From assembly GCA_026005175.1 (NCBI GenBank), contig BPKO01000011.1:1-64000 (forward strand): DNA of 64,000 nucleotides, written 5' to 3'. The notes under the pieces are model-generated. The model searched no databases and had not been told where the DNA came from. It saw only the letters and a program-made list of their open reading frames with translations. A program made the position numbers and the translations under genes. This DNA comes from Candidatus Tectimicrobiota bacterium (GTDB taxonomy: Bacteria; Tectomicrobia; Entotheonellia; Entotheonellales; Entotheonellaceae). How positions within the stretch are numbered: position 1 is the stretch's first letter; each line of letters begins with the position of its first letter. Below, one piece after another: positions 52,998 to 61,558 of the stretch.

Positions 52998-53480
52998 ATG
53001 CGCCGCTTGCTCGTCTTGCTTGCCGCTTTCGCCCTGTTCGCTCCCCTGGCGCTGGCCGGTAGCACCGCCCGCCCGGTGCGCTACCCCGAGGGCTACCGCG
53101 CCTGGACGCACGTCAAGTCGATGGTCATCCTTCCTGGCCACCCCCTCTACGACGCCTTTGGCGGCATCCACCACATCTACGCCAACCCTGCTGCCCTGGA
53201 AGCCCTGCGCCGTGGCAGTCCCTTCCCCGATGGCGCCGTGCTGGTCTTTGACCTCCTGGAAGCCCGGCAGGAAGAAGGGGCGATCGTGGAAGGGGCGCGC
53301 AAAGTGGTGGGGGTGATGGAGAAGCACGCCCGCGACTTTGCCGCCACCGGCGGCTGGGGCTTTGAGGCCTTCAAAGGCGACACCCGCCAGCGCCTGGTCA
53401 CCGACCCGGCCAAGGCCTGCTTTGCCTGCCACGCCGCGCAGCAGGCCAGCGACTACGTCTTTAGCCGCTTCCGCCCGTAG
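52998..53480 (+). CDS. Cytochrome P460/c'-beta family protein
   Basis: A 160-residue exported cytochrome. Signal peptide MRRLLVLLAAFALFAPLALAG; AAGGAGG precedes the ATG. Family blocks YPEGYRAWTHVKSMVI, DAFGGIHHIYANPAAL, FPDGAVLVFDL and the C-terminal heme site KACFACHAAQQASDYVFSRF. True P460 enzymes oxidise hydroxylamine and carry a Lys-heme crosslink; c'-beta relatives bind NO. Which type this is cannot be settled by eye. It follows the MarR gene and may respond to nitrogen oxides. Confidence 0.88.
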   Translation: MRRLLVLLAAFALFAPLALAGSTARPVRYPEGYRAWTHVKSMVILPGHPLYDAFGGIHHIYANPAALEALRRGSPFPDGAVLVFDLLEARQEEGAIVEGARKVVGVMEKHARDFAATGGWGFEAFKGDTRQRLVTDPAKACFACHAAQQASDYVFSRFRP

Positions 53481-53489
53481 CGCCGGGGG

Positions 53490-53515
53490 AAAAGGGGCGC
53501 CCCGCGGGGCGCCCC
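53490..53515 (-). terminator. Terminator of the LLM gene at 53525, possibly shared
   Basis: Perfect 11-bp stem GGGGCGCCCCG/CGGGGCGCCCC (53494-53515) between convergent genes. On the minus strand the stem is followed by TTTT (53493-53490); on the plus strand no T run follows. Confidence 0.65.
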
Positions 53516-53524
53516 TGCGGCCGC

Positions 53525-54580
53525 CTAGCGCCGCAGCTGCGGCATCACCTTGGCGGCAAGCAGCTCCATGCTGCGCAGCACTTTTTCGTGCGCCAGGCCG
53601 CCAATGCGGATCCAGGCCAAATAAAGGTCGATTCCCGTCTTCTCCGCGATGTCGCCAATGCGGTCCACCACCTGCTGCGGGCTGCCGCAGACCACCGCTC
53701 CGCCTTCTACCAGCTGCTCCCAGGCAACCGAAGTGACAAAATCCCGCGCCAGGGTATAGTACTCGTAGGTGGGGATAGGGGGATGGCCGGGAGGTGGCGC
53801 CACGTACTTGCCGAAGGTGTGATACCACCAGAGCACCGGCTGGGCGAAGTCGCTGAGCGCCTCCTGGGTGCTTTCGGCCACGTACGTCATCACCAGCCCG
53901 CCGACCCGGTACTGGGCGGGATCGCGCCCCGCTTGCTGCAGCGCTTCTCGCCAGGCGTTGATCTGGGCGATGCCGCGCTCGACGTTAAAGCCAAAGACCG
54001 GAGCACACAGCAAATTGAAGCCGTAGCGGCCGCAGAGGGCAAAGGTCTCCTGCGACAGCGCCGCCATCCAGATGGGCGGGTGCGGCTTTTGCAGCGGCTT
54101 GGGGCGCACGCTGAGGTCGTGGATGCGGTAAAACTCGCCCTCAAAGCTAAAGCGCTCCTCAGTCCAGGCCTTGACCAGCACCTCTACCCCTTCGTGGAAG
54201 ATCTGGCGCGAGCGGCTTTGCTCCACGCCGTAGCCCTGGAACTCGTGGGGCTGGTAGCCGCGCCCCAGCCCCAGCTCGACGCGGCCGTCGGACATGAGGT
54301 CAAGCATGGCGTAGTCTTCTGCCACCCGCACCGGGTGGTTGAGCGGCAGCACCACCACCCCGGTGCCCAGGCGCAGCCGCCGGGTGCGCGCCGCCACGTA
54401 CGCCAGGGTGACCACCGGCGTGGCACAGTAGCCGTACTCGCTAAAGTGGTGCTCGGCTGGCCACACCGAATCAAAGCCGTAGTCCTCGGCGCGCACCATG
54501 ATGTCGAGCTGCTCGTCAACGATTTGCTTTTCCGAGCGCCCCATGGGGTGCTCGAACAGGTGCAGCATGCCAAACTGCAT
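53525..54580 (-). CDS. LLM-class flavin- or F420-dependent monooxygenase-like protein
   Basis: A 351-residue luciferase-like protein. ATG at 54580 follows AGAGGAGG. Blocks: LDIMVRAEDYGFDSVWPAEHHFSEYGYCATPVVTLAYVAARTRRLRLGTGVVVLPLNHPVRVAEDYAMLDLMSDGRVELGLGRGYQPHEF, the bacterial luciferase pattern, and PKPLQKPHPPIWMAALS. Closer to the EHHF luciferase group than the LLM protein at 41835, so FMNH2-dependent oxygenation is possible. Substrate unknown. Confidence 0.87.
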   Translation of the reverse strand: MQFGMLHLFEHPMGRSEKQIVDEQLDIMVRAEDYGFDSVWPAEHHFSEYGYCATPVVTLAYVAARTRRLRLGTGVVVLPLNHPVRVAEDYAMLDLMSDGRVELGLGRGYQPHEFQGYGVEQSRSRQIFHEGVEVLVKAWTEERFSFEGEFYRIHDLSVRPKPLQKPHPPIWMAALSQETFALCGRYGFNLLCAPVFGFNVERGIAQINAWREALQQAGRDPAQYRVGGLVMTYVAESTQEALSDFAQPVLWWYHTFGKYVAPPPGHPPIPTYEYYTLARDFVTSVAWEQLVEGGAVVCGSPQQVVDRIGDIAEKTGIDLYLAWIRIGGLAHEKVLRSMELLAAKVMPQLRR

Positions 54581-55109
54581 CGGCCGCCTCCTCTCTTCGT
54601 GCCCTTCGTTTGCCTCAACCCGCTTCCCCAGTCCTTCCTGCCAGAGGTGCCCCCCCTTGCAGGCGGCCCCCAGGCCCCTCTTTTCCCAGCACCTCGCCCC
54701 TCAGGGACGCGCGGCAAGCAACGTCGCTCTTCCGCGCAGGTCCCAGTGTCGATCTGGCGCAGCCAAAACCAGCGCCTTCTGCACGCTGCCACATGGTAAT
54801 GCAGCGGGCGGCTGCAAACAACGCACGTCCTGTCGGCCGACAGCTCCCAGAAAACAGAAAAATGCCAGAAATTTCCGCCCTTTGCTGCCGGCAGTGAAGC
54901 ACCTGCCAGGAAGCAAAATGGTCCAATTGCATCGCTCAAGGCGGCAGATACGGCCAGGGAAGGCGCGCGTTGGTCGAGAAGGCTCTTGACGTCGCCGTTT
55001 TTGAGCGTACTGTGGTACGGGCCGGTTCCGTGTCGCGTCCGCGTTGGCCCTGCGGACGCGCTGGGTGGCATCGCTTAGGGTAAAATGACGTCCGGCAAAG
55101 GAGAACCTA
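54581..55109. other. Long divergent intergenic region between the LLM and nitrilase genes
   Basis: About 530 bases without a convincing gene on either strand, locally less GC-rich than its flanks between 54780 and 54920. It holds an inverted repeat at 55034-55060, a TTGACG near 54984, and TAAAAT at 55081-55086 close to the nitrilase start, but no complete promoter. A small RNA or short peptide gene cannot be excluded. Confidence 0.4.
55034..55060. promoter_or_regulatory. Inverted repeat before the nitrilase gene
   Basis: Perfect 9-bp arms CGCGTCCGC/GCGGACGCG separated by 9 bases, 50 bases before the ATG at 55110. Either an operator or a leader hairpin. Confidence 0.4.
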
Positions 55110-56171
55110 ATGGGCGACACCTTTCCCACTTTCCGCGCTGCGGCGGTGCAGGCCGCGCCCGTTTTTTTGGACCGTGAGGCCACGGTGGAAAAAGCCTGCG
55201 CGCTTATTGCCGAAGCGGCGCGGGGCGGCGCGCAGCTGATCGCTTTTCCCGAGGCCTACATCCCCGGCTATCCTTACTGGATCCGTCTCGACAACCCCTT
55301 TAAGACCACGCCCTTTTTCGTCGAGCTCGTCAAGAACGCCGTCGAGGTGCCCGGTCCGGCCACCGCCCGCCTGGGCGAGGCGGCCCGACAGGCCGGGGCC
55401 TACGTGGTGATCGGCGTTAACGAGCGCTCGCCCCACACCCCGGGCACCCTGTACAACACCAACCTCGTCTTTGGCCCCGAAGGCACCCTGCTCCTTAAGC
55501 ACCGCAAGCTCATGCCCACTTTTGCCGAGAAGCTGGTGTGGGGGCTGGGCGACGGCACCTCACTGCGCGTCCTGGAGACCCCCCTTGGCCGCCTAGGCAC
55601 CCTCATCTGCGGGGAAAACGCCAATCCTCTGGCGCGCTTTGCTCTGCTGGCACAGGGCGAGCAGGTGCACGTGGCCAACTACCCGGCGCTGCCAGGCGGC
55701 GATGCCGGCGGCTACGACTTGGGCAAAGAAATCGAGCTGCGCGGCGCCACCCACGCCTTTGAGGGCAAGGTCTTCACCATCGTCGTCTCGGGGGTAATCG
55801 ACGAGCGCGTGGTGGCTGCGGTGGCCGACAGCGAGGAAAAGCGGCGGCTGATGGGCGGCCCGCCGCGCAGCTTTACCGGCATCTTTGCCCCGGGCGGCCG
55901 CCTGTGCAGCGCCACCGTGCCGCCGGGCGAAGAGGGCATCGTCTATGCCGATTGCAACCTGGAAGCCCTCGTCGTGCCCAGGCTCCGCCACGATGTGGCC
56001 GGCCACTACAACCGCTTCGACCTCTTCTCCCTGTGGCTCAACCGCACGCCGCAGCAGCCCCTGTACGAACACGGTGGCGAGCGGCCGCCGACGCTGCCAG
56101 CGGCCGAGTCCGAGGTGATGGCGCTGCTGCGCGCCATCTTGGCCCGCCTGGAGGAGCGCGTTCCAGCCTAG
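55110..56171 (+). CDS. Nitrilase-family hydrolase
   Basis: A 353-residue C-N hydrolase. AAAGGAG precedes the ATG. The catalytic triad is visible: Glu in IAFPEAYIPGYPYWIRL, Lys in LLKHRKLMPTFAEKLVWG and Cys in GTLICGENANPLARFALL. The CGEN context and the length are those of true nitrilases, which turn a nitrile into acid and ammonia, rather than amidases (usually ~270 residues). Such enzymes act on aromatic or aliphatic nitriles or on cyanide; the sequence does not decide. It stands alone with its own upstream region. Confidence 0.92.
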   Translation: MGDTFPTFRAAAVQAAPVFLDREATVEKACALIAEAARGGAQLIAFPEAYIPGYPYWIRLDNPFKTTPFFVELVKNAVEVPGPATARLGEAARQAGAYVVIGVNERSPHTPGTLYNTNLVFGPEGTLLLKHRKLMPTFAEKLVWGLGDGTSLRVLETPLGRLGTLICGENANPLARFALLAQGEQVHVANYPALPGGDAGGYDLGKEIELRGATHAFEGKVFTIVVSGVIDERVVAAVADSEEKRRLMGGPPRSFTGIFAPGGRLCSATVPPGEEGIVYADCNLEALVVPRLRHDVAGHYNRFDLFSLWLNRTPQQPLYEHGGERPPTLPAAESEVMALLRAILARLEERVPA

Positions 56172-56204
56172 CGCGCCGCCTGCTTTCCCGCTTCTGTCAG
56201 CTTT

Positions 56205-56246
56205 TTGCGCCAGCGCAAAGAGGCTTCCCCGCACCGGAACTATCTT
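56205..56246 (+). promoter_or_regulatory. Crp/Fnr-type box and promoter of the hemerythrin-Mrp-NnrS operon
   Basis: Perfect TTGCG-N4-CGCAA (56205-56218), the TTG-N8-CAA form bound by Crp/Fnr proteins such as FNR, DNR and NnrR. TATCTT at 56241-56246 would place transcription start near 56253, putting the box centre about 41 bases upstream, the class II activator position. The regulator gene is not in the window. Confidence 0.6.
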
Positions 56247-56329
56247 TAAGTCCGTGACGCGGCCAACGTCCTGGTGCAGCGGGCAAAGGGGCTCTTGCGC
56301 CAGGCCCTGGCGAGCGCGGAGGAGAGGCC

Positions 56330-56764
56330 ATGAAGCTCACCGATGCCCTGCGCGGCGAACACGGCGTATTTTACGCCCAGTTTGCGCACCTTCAAGAACA
56401 GGCGGCGGCCCCGGCCCAGGTGCGCGAGCAGGTGGCGCTGCTGGCCGCCGCCTTGCAAACCCACGCCCGGCTGGAAGAGGAGCTGCTCTTTGCTGCCCTC
56501 GAACCGCATCTGGGCCCCATGGGGCCGCTGGCGGTGATGCGTATGGAACATGACGAGATCGATACCGGCTTGGCCGCGCTGCAACAGGTCGAGGAAGCAA
56601 AAGCGGCCCGCCAGCAGCTAGAGCGGCTGCTGCAGCTGGCCCGCGAGCACTTCACGAAAGAAGAGCACGTGCTTTTTGCGCTGGCCGAGCAGTATCTGGA
56701 TGGTAAAGCGCTCACCCGCCTTGGCGAGCAGTGGGCCGCCCGCCGCGGCGTTCATCTGGCCTGA
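56330..56764 (+). CDS. Hemerythrin-like (HHE) diiron protein
   Basis: A 144-residue four-helix protein. Iron-ligand candidates are in order: His11 (EHGVFYAQF), HARLEEELLF, EHDEIDTGL, HFTKEEHVLFALAEQY. HHE proteins bind O2 or NO, or help repair or sense Fe-S clusters. It is first in an operon behind a Crp/Fnr-type box. A GAGGAGAGG ribosome site precedes the ATG. Confidence 0.9.
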   Translation: MKLTDALRGEHGVFYAQFAHLQEQAAAPAQVREQVALLAAALQTHARLEEELLFAALEPHLGPMGPLAVMRMEHDEIDTGLAALQQVEEAKAARQQLERLLQLAREHFTKEEHVLFALAEQYLDGKALTRLGEQWAARRGVHLA

Positions 56765-56779
56765 GAAAGGAGGACCCTG

Positions 56780-57082
56780 ATGACGCAGGAAGAGGTCCTA
56801 AACGTCCTGCGGCACGTGATCGATCCCGAGCTGGGGATCAACGTCGTCGACCTTGGGCTCGTCTACAGCGTTGATATCCAAGACGGCCACGTGCGAGTGG
56901 CAATGACCATGACCACGCCGGCCTGTCCCTTGCACGACTACTTGCTGCAGGCGGCAGAAGCCGCCCTCTGGCAGCACCTACCGGAGGTGCAGTCGGTGCA
57001 CGTCGAGCTGGTGTGGGATCCGCCCTGGCAGCCCACGATGATGTCGGAGGCGGCCAAGCGACAACTGGAGGTAGCGCGATGA
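56780..57082 (+). CDS. DUF59 (MIP18/PaaD-like) metal-sulfur cluster assembly protein
   Basis: A 100-residue DUF59 protein: VLNVLRHVIDPELGINVVDLGLVYSVDI and VAMTMTTPACPLHDYLLQAAEAAL, with the family DPE and the TPACP cysteine. DUF59 proteins act in Fe-S cluster maturation. AAAGGAGG before the ATG; its stop overlaps the Mrp start by ATGA, matching the common DUF59-Mrp partnership. Confidence 0.92.
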   Translation: MTQEEVLNVLRHVIDPELGINVVDLGLVYSVDIQDGHVRVAMTMTTPACPLHDYLLQAAEAALWQHLPEVQSVHVELVWDPPWQPTMMSEAAKRQLEVAR

Positions 57083-58146
57083 CCCTCAAGGACCGCATCT
57101 GGCAGACGTTGCGCACCGTCCCCTACCCCGGCTACAGCCGCGACGTGGTCTCTTTTGGGCTGGTGCAGCACGTCGCCGCCTGTGGCGAGGCGGCCACCGT
57201 GACCCTGGGCATCGGCCACCTGGCCCCCGAGACGCGGGAGGCCATCGTGCAGGCGGTGCGGGAGGCGGTGCTGGCCTTGCCCGAGGTACAGACGGTGGAG
57301 ATCAAAGTGGCGCGCCCGTCGGCAGCACGGGCCCAGACCGCGGAAGCCCCGGCCTGGCGCAGCGAGATCGCCCGCGTGCTGGCCGTGGGCAGCGGCAAGG
57401 GCGGAGTGGGCAAGTCGACGGTGGCCGTCAACCTGGCCGTGGCCCTGGCCCGGCGCGGCAGCAAAGTGGGGCTGCTCGACGCCGACGTCTACGGCCCCAA
57501 TGCCCCCCGCATGCTGGGCGTGGAGCGCCTGCCGGCCAAGAAAAACGGCCGGCTGGTGCCGGCAGAGGCCTACGGCGTCAAGCTCATGTCGCTGGGCCTG
57601 CTGACCCCGGCCGAAACGCCGGTGATCTGGCGAGGACCGATGGCCGACAAGCTGCTGCGGCAGTTTCTAGGCGGTGTCGCCTGGGGTCCTCTCGACCTGC
57701 TGGTCGTTGACTTGCCGCCGGGCACGGGGGACATCGCCATTTCCATTGCCCAGCACGCCCATCCCGACAGCGCCCTGGTGGTGGTGACGCCGCAGGCCGT
57801 GGCCACGGACGACGCCCGCAAAGCCATCGCCATGTTCCGCCGCCTGCGAGTGCCGGTGCTGGGGATCGTCGAGAACATGAGTGCCTTTGTCTGCCACGTC
57901 TGCCAGACCCCGCACCGCCTCTTCGGCGAGGGCGGTGGCGCCCAGCTCGCCAGCGCCACCGGCGTCCCTTTTCTCGGCGAGGTGCCCCTGGAGCCGGCGG
58001 TGCGCGCCGGCGGCGATACGGGACAGCCGGCCGTCCTGCAGCCTTCGTCGCTGGCCGGCGCCGCCTTGGACCGCATTGCCGCGCGCCTGGGCCGCACCCT
58101 CATGGCCGAAACGGCCCGCCGTCCCGCGCCAACCATCCACCAATAA
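57079..58146 (+). CDS. mrp: Mrp/NBP35-type Fe-S carrier ATPase
   Basis: A 355-residue Fe-S cluster carrier. N-terminal ~95 residues are a second, degenerate DUF59-like domain. Then the deviant Walker A GSGKGGVGKSTVAVNLAVAL, LLDADVYGPNAPRMLG, VDLPPGTGDIAISIAQ, and the cluster-binding CxxC in FVCHVCQTPHRLFGEGGG. It is likely to load clusters into client proteins of this operon or generally. Confidence 0.94.
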   Translation: MTLKDRIWQTLRTVPYPGYSRDVVSFGLVQHVAACGEAATVTLGIGHLAPETREAIVQAVREAVLALPEVQTVEIKVARPSAARAQTAEAPAWRSEIARVLAVGSGKGGVGKSTVAVNLAVALARRGSKVGLLDADVYGPNAPRMLGVERLPAKKNGRLVPAEAYGVKLMSLGLLTPAETPVIWRGPMADKLLRQFLGGVAWGPLDLLVVDLPPGTGDIAISIAQHAHPDSALVVVTPQAVATDDARKAIAMFRRLRVPVLGIVENMSAFVCHVCQTPHRLFGEGGGAQLASATGVPFLGEVPLEPAVRAGGDTGQPAVLQPSSLAGAALDRIAARLGRTLMAETARRPAPTIHQ

Positions 58147-58180
58147 AGGCCCTGTGGGCCTACGTAGAGGAGACAAAGCG

Positions 58181-58900
58181 GTGAGTACGGTAAGCGAGGC
58201 CATCCGCCAGCACCACGCCCAGCTTATGGAGACGCTGCGCACCCACCTCGAGGCCCTGAGTGCGCCGCAGCCCGCGGGCGACGCCGCCGCCTTGCTGCGC
58301 TTTCTCAAAACCGAGCTGCTGCCCCACGCCCAAGGGGAAGAGCGCCACCTCTACCCGGCGCTCGAGCCGGTGCTCAAGACCCACGGCGACGCCACCGCCA
58401 CCATGCGGGTGGACCACGAATACATTACGGCGTATATTCGGCAGCTGGAAGAGACGGTGCAGGCCCTGCAGCAGGCCGCCGCCCAGCAGGCGACGCTGCA
58501 AGCGCAGCTGCAGCGCCTGCTGTGGCAGCTCGAAGGGCTGCTGCGCGTGCACCTGGAGAAAGAAGAGCGCGTCTACTTGCCCCTCTTTGCCCAGCACCTC
58601 CCGGAAGCAGAGCAGCAGCGGGTGCTCGCCGGCATGCACGCCGCCTACGGGGAGCCTGAGGAAAGGGCAGAGACGGTGCTCGACGTGCGGCCGCTGCCGC
58701 CGGCACAGCGCCACGGGTTGATCTTCGAGACCTTTGCGCGTTTGCAGCCTGGAGAAGCCTTCGTGCTGGTTAACGACCACGACCCCAAGCCCCTTTACTA
58801 CCAGTTCCTCCACGAAAAAGCGGGGCAGTTCTCCTGGGAGTACGTGGAGCAGGGGCCGGAGGTGTGGCGGGTGCGTATCGGCCGCACGGCGGCAAGCTGA
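58181..58900 (+). CDS. Hemerythrin plus DUF2249 protein
   Basis: A 239-residue protein. GTG at 58181 follows GAGGAG. N-terminal HHE domain (1-155): HHAQLMETLRTHLEAL, HAQGEERHLYPAL, VDHEYITAYI, HLEKEERVYLPLFAQHL. C-terminal DUF2249 (165-235): VLDVRPLPPAQRHGLIFETFARLQPGEAFVLVNDHDPKPLYYQFLHE. DUF2249 domains are frequent in NO-respiring and denitrifying bacteria. The pairing suggests NO or O2 sensing or iron trafficking. Confidence 0.9.
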   Translation: MSTVSEAIRQHHAQLMETLRTHLEALSAPQPAGDAAALLRFLKTELLPHAQGEERHLYPALEPVLKTHGDATATMRVDHEYITAYIRQLEETVQALQQAAAQQATLQAQLQRLLWQLEGLLRVHLEKEERVYLPLFAQHLPEAEQQRVLAGMHAAYGEPEERAETVLDVRPLPPAQRHGLIFETFARLQPGEAFVLVNDHDPKPLYYQFLHEKAGQFSWEYVEQGPEVWRVRIGRTAAS

Positions 58901-58913
58901 GGAGACAAGGACC

Positions 58914-59759
58914 ATGGAGCTCGTCACCGCATGGCTCGAAGCGCTGCGCTGCCAGCTGGCGGAGCGTTCTTTGCCTGTTACCGAGGTGCGCGTGGGGGTG
59001 TTTTACACTGCGGCGCGGCTGGCCAGCGGCCACGTGGGGGTGGCCTTTACCCCCCGCGACTTGCACGACACGGTGTGCTGCCCGCGCTCGGCGGCGGCGG
59101 CGCCGGCCGCTGGCCGCCTGGCAGGGCAGGAGGCCTGGGCGCTGGCGCGCGATGCCCTGGCGCCGGCGCCGCTGCGGCGGGCGGTGGGCGTGGCGGTGCT
59201 CAACGCCCTGTCGGCCCTGGCCATGGAAGAATACGGGGTGCCCGGCGGAGAGGTGATTCCCGACCTCGATGCCCTGGCCGCCGCCGGGGTGCAAGCCGGC
59301 GACCGCGTGGCGCTGGTGGGGGCTTTCACCCCGTTTATCAAAGCCCTCAAAGGGCAGGTGGGTGCCTTGTGGGTGATCGACAAGCACCCAGAGGCGCTGA
59401 AAGCCGAGGAGCAGCCGCTGTGGCGGCCGCCCGCGCAGGCTCCGGAAGTGCTGGCGCAGGCCGACGTGGCGCTCATCACCGGCTCGGCCCTGGTGGAAGG
59501 CGGGCTGGAAGGGCTTCTTGACGCCGCGCGCGGCGCGCGCACCGTGGTGCTGGCCGGCCCTACGGCCTCTCCCTGGCCGCCGCCGTTTTTTGCCCGCGGC
59601 GTGCACATTCTGGGCGGCCTGCGGGTGCGCGACGGCGAGCGGCTGCTGCAGCTGGTGAGCGAGGGCGGCTCGGGCTACTTCTTCGACGAGGCGGCGCAAA
59701 AAGTCTGCATGGTGCGCCAGGACAAGGCAGCAGGCCTCCTCCAGCGCGTGCGCCGATGA
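58914..59759 (+). CDS. DUF364 (putative heavy-metal chelation) domain protein
   Basis: A 281-residue protein. The N-terminal part (DUF4213-like) holds VGVFYTAARLASGHVGVAFTPRDLHDTVCCPRS with two adjacent cysteines, then AVGVAVLNALSALAM. The C-terminal DUF364 has GDRVALVGAFTPFIKALKG, DVALITGSALVEGGLEGLLDAAR, VVLAGPTASPWPPPFFARGV. The domain is thought to bind metal, on structural grounds only. ATG at 58914; stop overlaps the next start as ATGA, so the cluster is one operon. Confidence 0.85.
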   Translation: MELVTAWLEALRCQLAERSLPVTEVRVGVFYTAARLASGHVGVAFTPRDLHDTVCCPRSAAAAPAAGRLAGQEAWALARDALAPAPLRRAVGVAVLNALSALAMEEYGVPGGEVIPDLDALAAAGVQAGDRVALVGAFTPFIKALKGQVGALWVIDKHPEALKAEEQPLWRPPAQAPEVLAQADVALITGSALVEGGLEGLLDAARGARTVVLAGPTASPWPPPFFARGVHILGGLRVRDGERLLQLVSEGGSGYFFDEAAQKVCMVRQDKAAGLLQRVRR

Positions 59760-60118
59760 TCCACGTCCGTCGCGTCTACGACCCGCCGGCCGCCGGCGAG
59801 GGCCGGCGCTTCCTGGTGGAGCGGCTGTGGCCGCGGGGGGTGCGCCGCGACGCCCTGCAGCTTACCGCGTGGCTCAAGGAGGTGGCGCCCAGCCCAGCGC
59901 TGCGGCGCTGGTTTGCCCACGATCCGGAAAAGTGGGAGGCCTTCTGCCAGCGCTACACCGCCGAGCTGGACGCCAACCCGGCGGCGTGGCAGCCCCTGCT
60001 GGAGGCGGCCCGCCAGGGTCCCATTACGCTTCTTTACAGCGCCCGCGACCGCGAGCACAACAGCGCCGTGGTCCTCAAGGCTTACTTGCAGGCCAAGCTA
60101 AAGCAGGAAGGGCGATGA
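59756..60118 (+). CDS. DUF488 family protein
   Basis: A 120-residue DUF488 protein: VRRVYDPPAAGEGRRFLVERLWPRGVRRDALQLTAWLKEVAPSPALRRWFAHDPEKWEAFCQRY and ITLLYSARDREHNSAVVLK. The family is often near heme or nitrogen-oxide genes but has no proven activity. Coupled on both sides by ATGA overlaps. Confidence 0.88.
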   Translation: MIHVRRVYDPPAAGEGRRFLVERLWPRGVRRDALQLTAWLKEVAPSPALRRWFAHDPEKWEAFCQRYTAELDANPAAWQPLLEAARQGPITLLYSARDREHNSAVVLKAYLQAKLKQEGR

Positions 60119-61547
60119 GCGAGCACGCGGCGTCGAGCGGCGCAGCCGGCGAAACGCAGCCGCGCCCGCGCCATGCCGAGTTCTACAGCGGCTACGTGTG
60201 GGCAGCCCTGGCGCTGGCTCTAGGGGTGGGCTTTGCGCTGGGTGCCCACATGGCCATGGTGCTGGGCCTGGGGTTGCCCCTGGGGCGCGGCTTTGCCAGC
60301 TTCGTGCAGACTCATGGCCACGTGCAGCTGGTGGGCTGGACCGGCCTCTTTGTCATGGGGGTTAGCCTCTACTTCGTGCCGCGCATGGCCGGGGTGCCGC
60401 TGGCGCAGCCGCAGTGGCCCACCTTGGCCCTGTGGCTGGTGGCCGGCGGGCTGGGGCTGCGCAGCATCGGCCAGGCGCTGGCGCCGTACTTGGTAGGAAA
60501 GCCGGCCTTGGTGCCTGCGCTGTGGCTGGCAGCCGCTTCGGGGGTGCTTGAGGCAGCCGGCATCCTGCTCTACGTGGTGCTGCTGCTGCGCGTCGTCGCC
60601 GCCGCTGTTCATCCGGCAGAGCGTCCCGGCCTGCTGCAAGTGCGGCCGTACTTTGCGCTCATGCTCAGCGGCTGGGTGCTTTACGCCCTGCTCAACGCCG
60701 CGCTGCTGGTGGCCATGGCGGCGGCGCGGCAGGTGGTGGTGGCCCCGGCCTGGAATCGCCTGGCGATAGAAATTTTTCTCGGCTTCGTGCTGCTGCCGGT
60801 GGCGCTGGGCGTGTCGGTGCGCACCTTTCCCCTTTACTTGCGCCTGCCGGCGCCCACCTGGCCGGTGCGGGGCACCGCATACGTGTACGCGGTGGCCTTG
60901 CTCCTGCAGCTACTGCCGGCGCTGCCGGGGCTGCCGGCGCTACCGACCGTGGCGGCGCTGGGCCTGCTGCTGCGGGGCGGCGTGCTGTTGTGGTTTGTCT
61001 GGCAGCTCGACGTGCTCACCCGGCGGCGGCCTCCCTGGACGGTACAGCGTAAGCTGCATCCGGGGCCGCAGCGGCGCCCCACGCGCCCGGGGCTGGCCCG
61101 ACTACGGGGAGTTTGGCCGCTTCGAGCGGCTGCTGTACGCCGCTTACGTCTGGCTGGTCCTGGCAGCGGTGGGAGAGATGGCAACGGGCGCCGCAGCCCT
61201 TTTGGGCAGGCCATCGCCGGTGCCCGAAAGCGCCGTGCGCCACCTCTACCTGCTGGGCTTTATTACCCTGCTCATCTTGGGCATGGCGGTGCGCATGCTG
61301 CCCCGGCTTTTGGCACCGGCGCCAGGTGGCCAGCCCGGCGCTGGTGGAGGCCAGCTTCTGGCTGGGCAACGGTGCCGTGATAAGCCGCGTGCTGCTCTAC
61401 GTGCTGCCTGCCGGGTGGTGGCCGCCGCTACACGACGCGGCGCGCCTGGCCTTTGCTTTTTCCGGGCTGCTGGGCATGGCAGCGGTGGCCTGTCTGGCGC
61501 GCAACCTCTGGCGTACCGCCCGCGGGGAAGCGGCCGCCAGCGCGTAA
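60115..61547 (+). pseudogene. NnrS-like multi-helix membrane protein, two frameshifts
   Basis: NnrS proteins are heme- and copper-containing membrane proteins that protect against NO and related stress. ATG at 60115 overlaps the DUF488 stop. The N-terminal part has YSGYVWAALALALGVGFALGAHMAMVLGLGL, FVQTHGHVQLVGWTGLFVMGVSLYFVPRMAG, and helices with many histidines. The frame breaks near 61085 and resumes DYGEFGRFERLLYAAYVWLVLA and ESAVRHLYLLGFITLLILGMAVRMLPRLL, then breaks again near 61315 and ends VEASFWLGNGAVISRVLLYV. All helices survive across frames, so errors are likely. Confidence 0.82.
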
Positions 61548-61558
61548 GGAGAGCGAGC

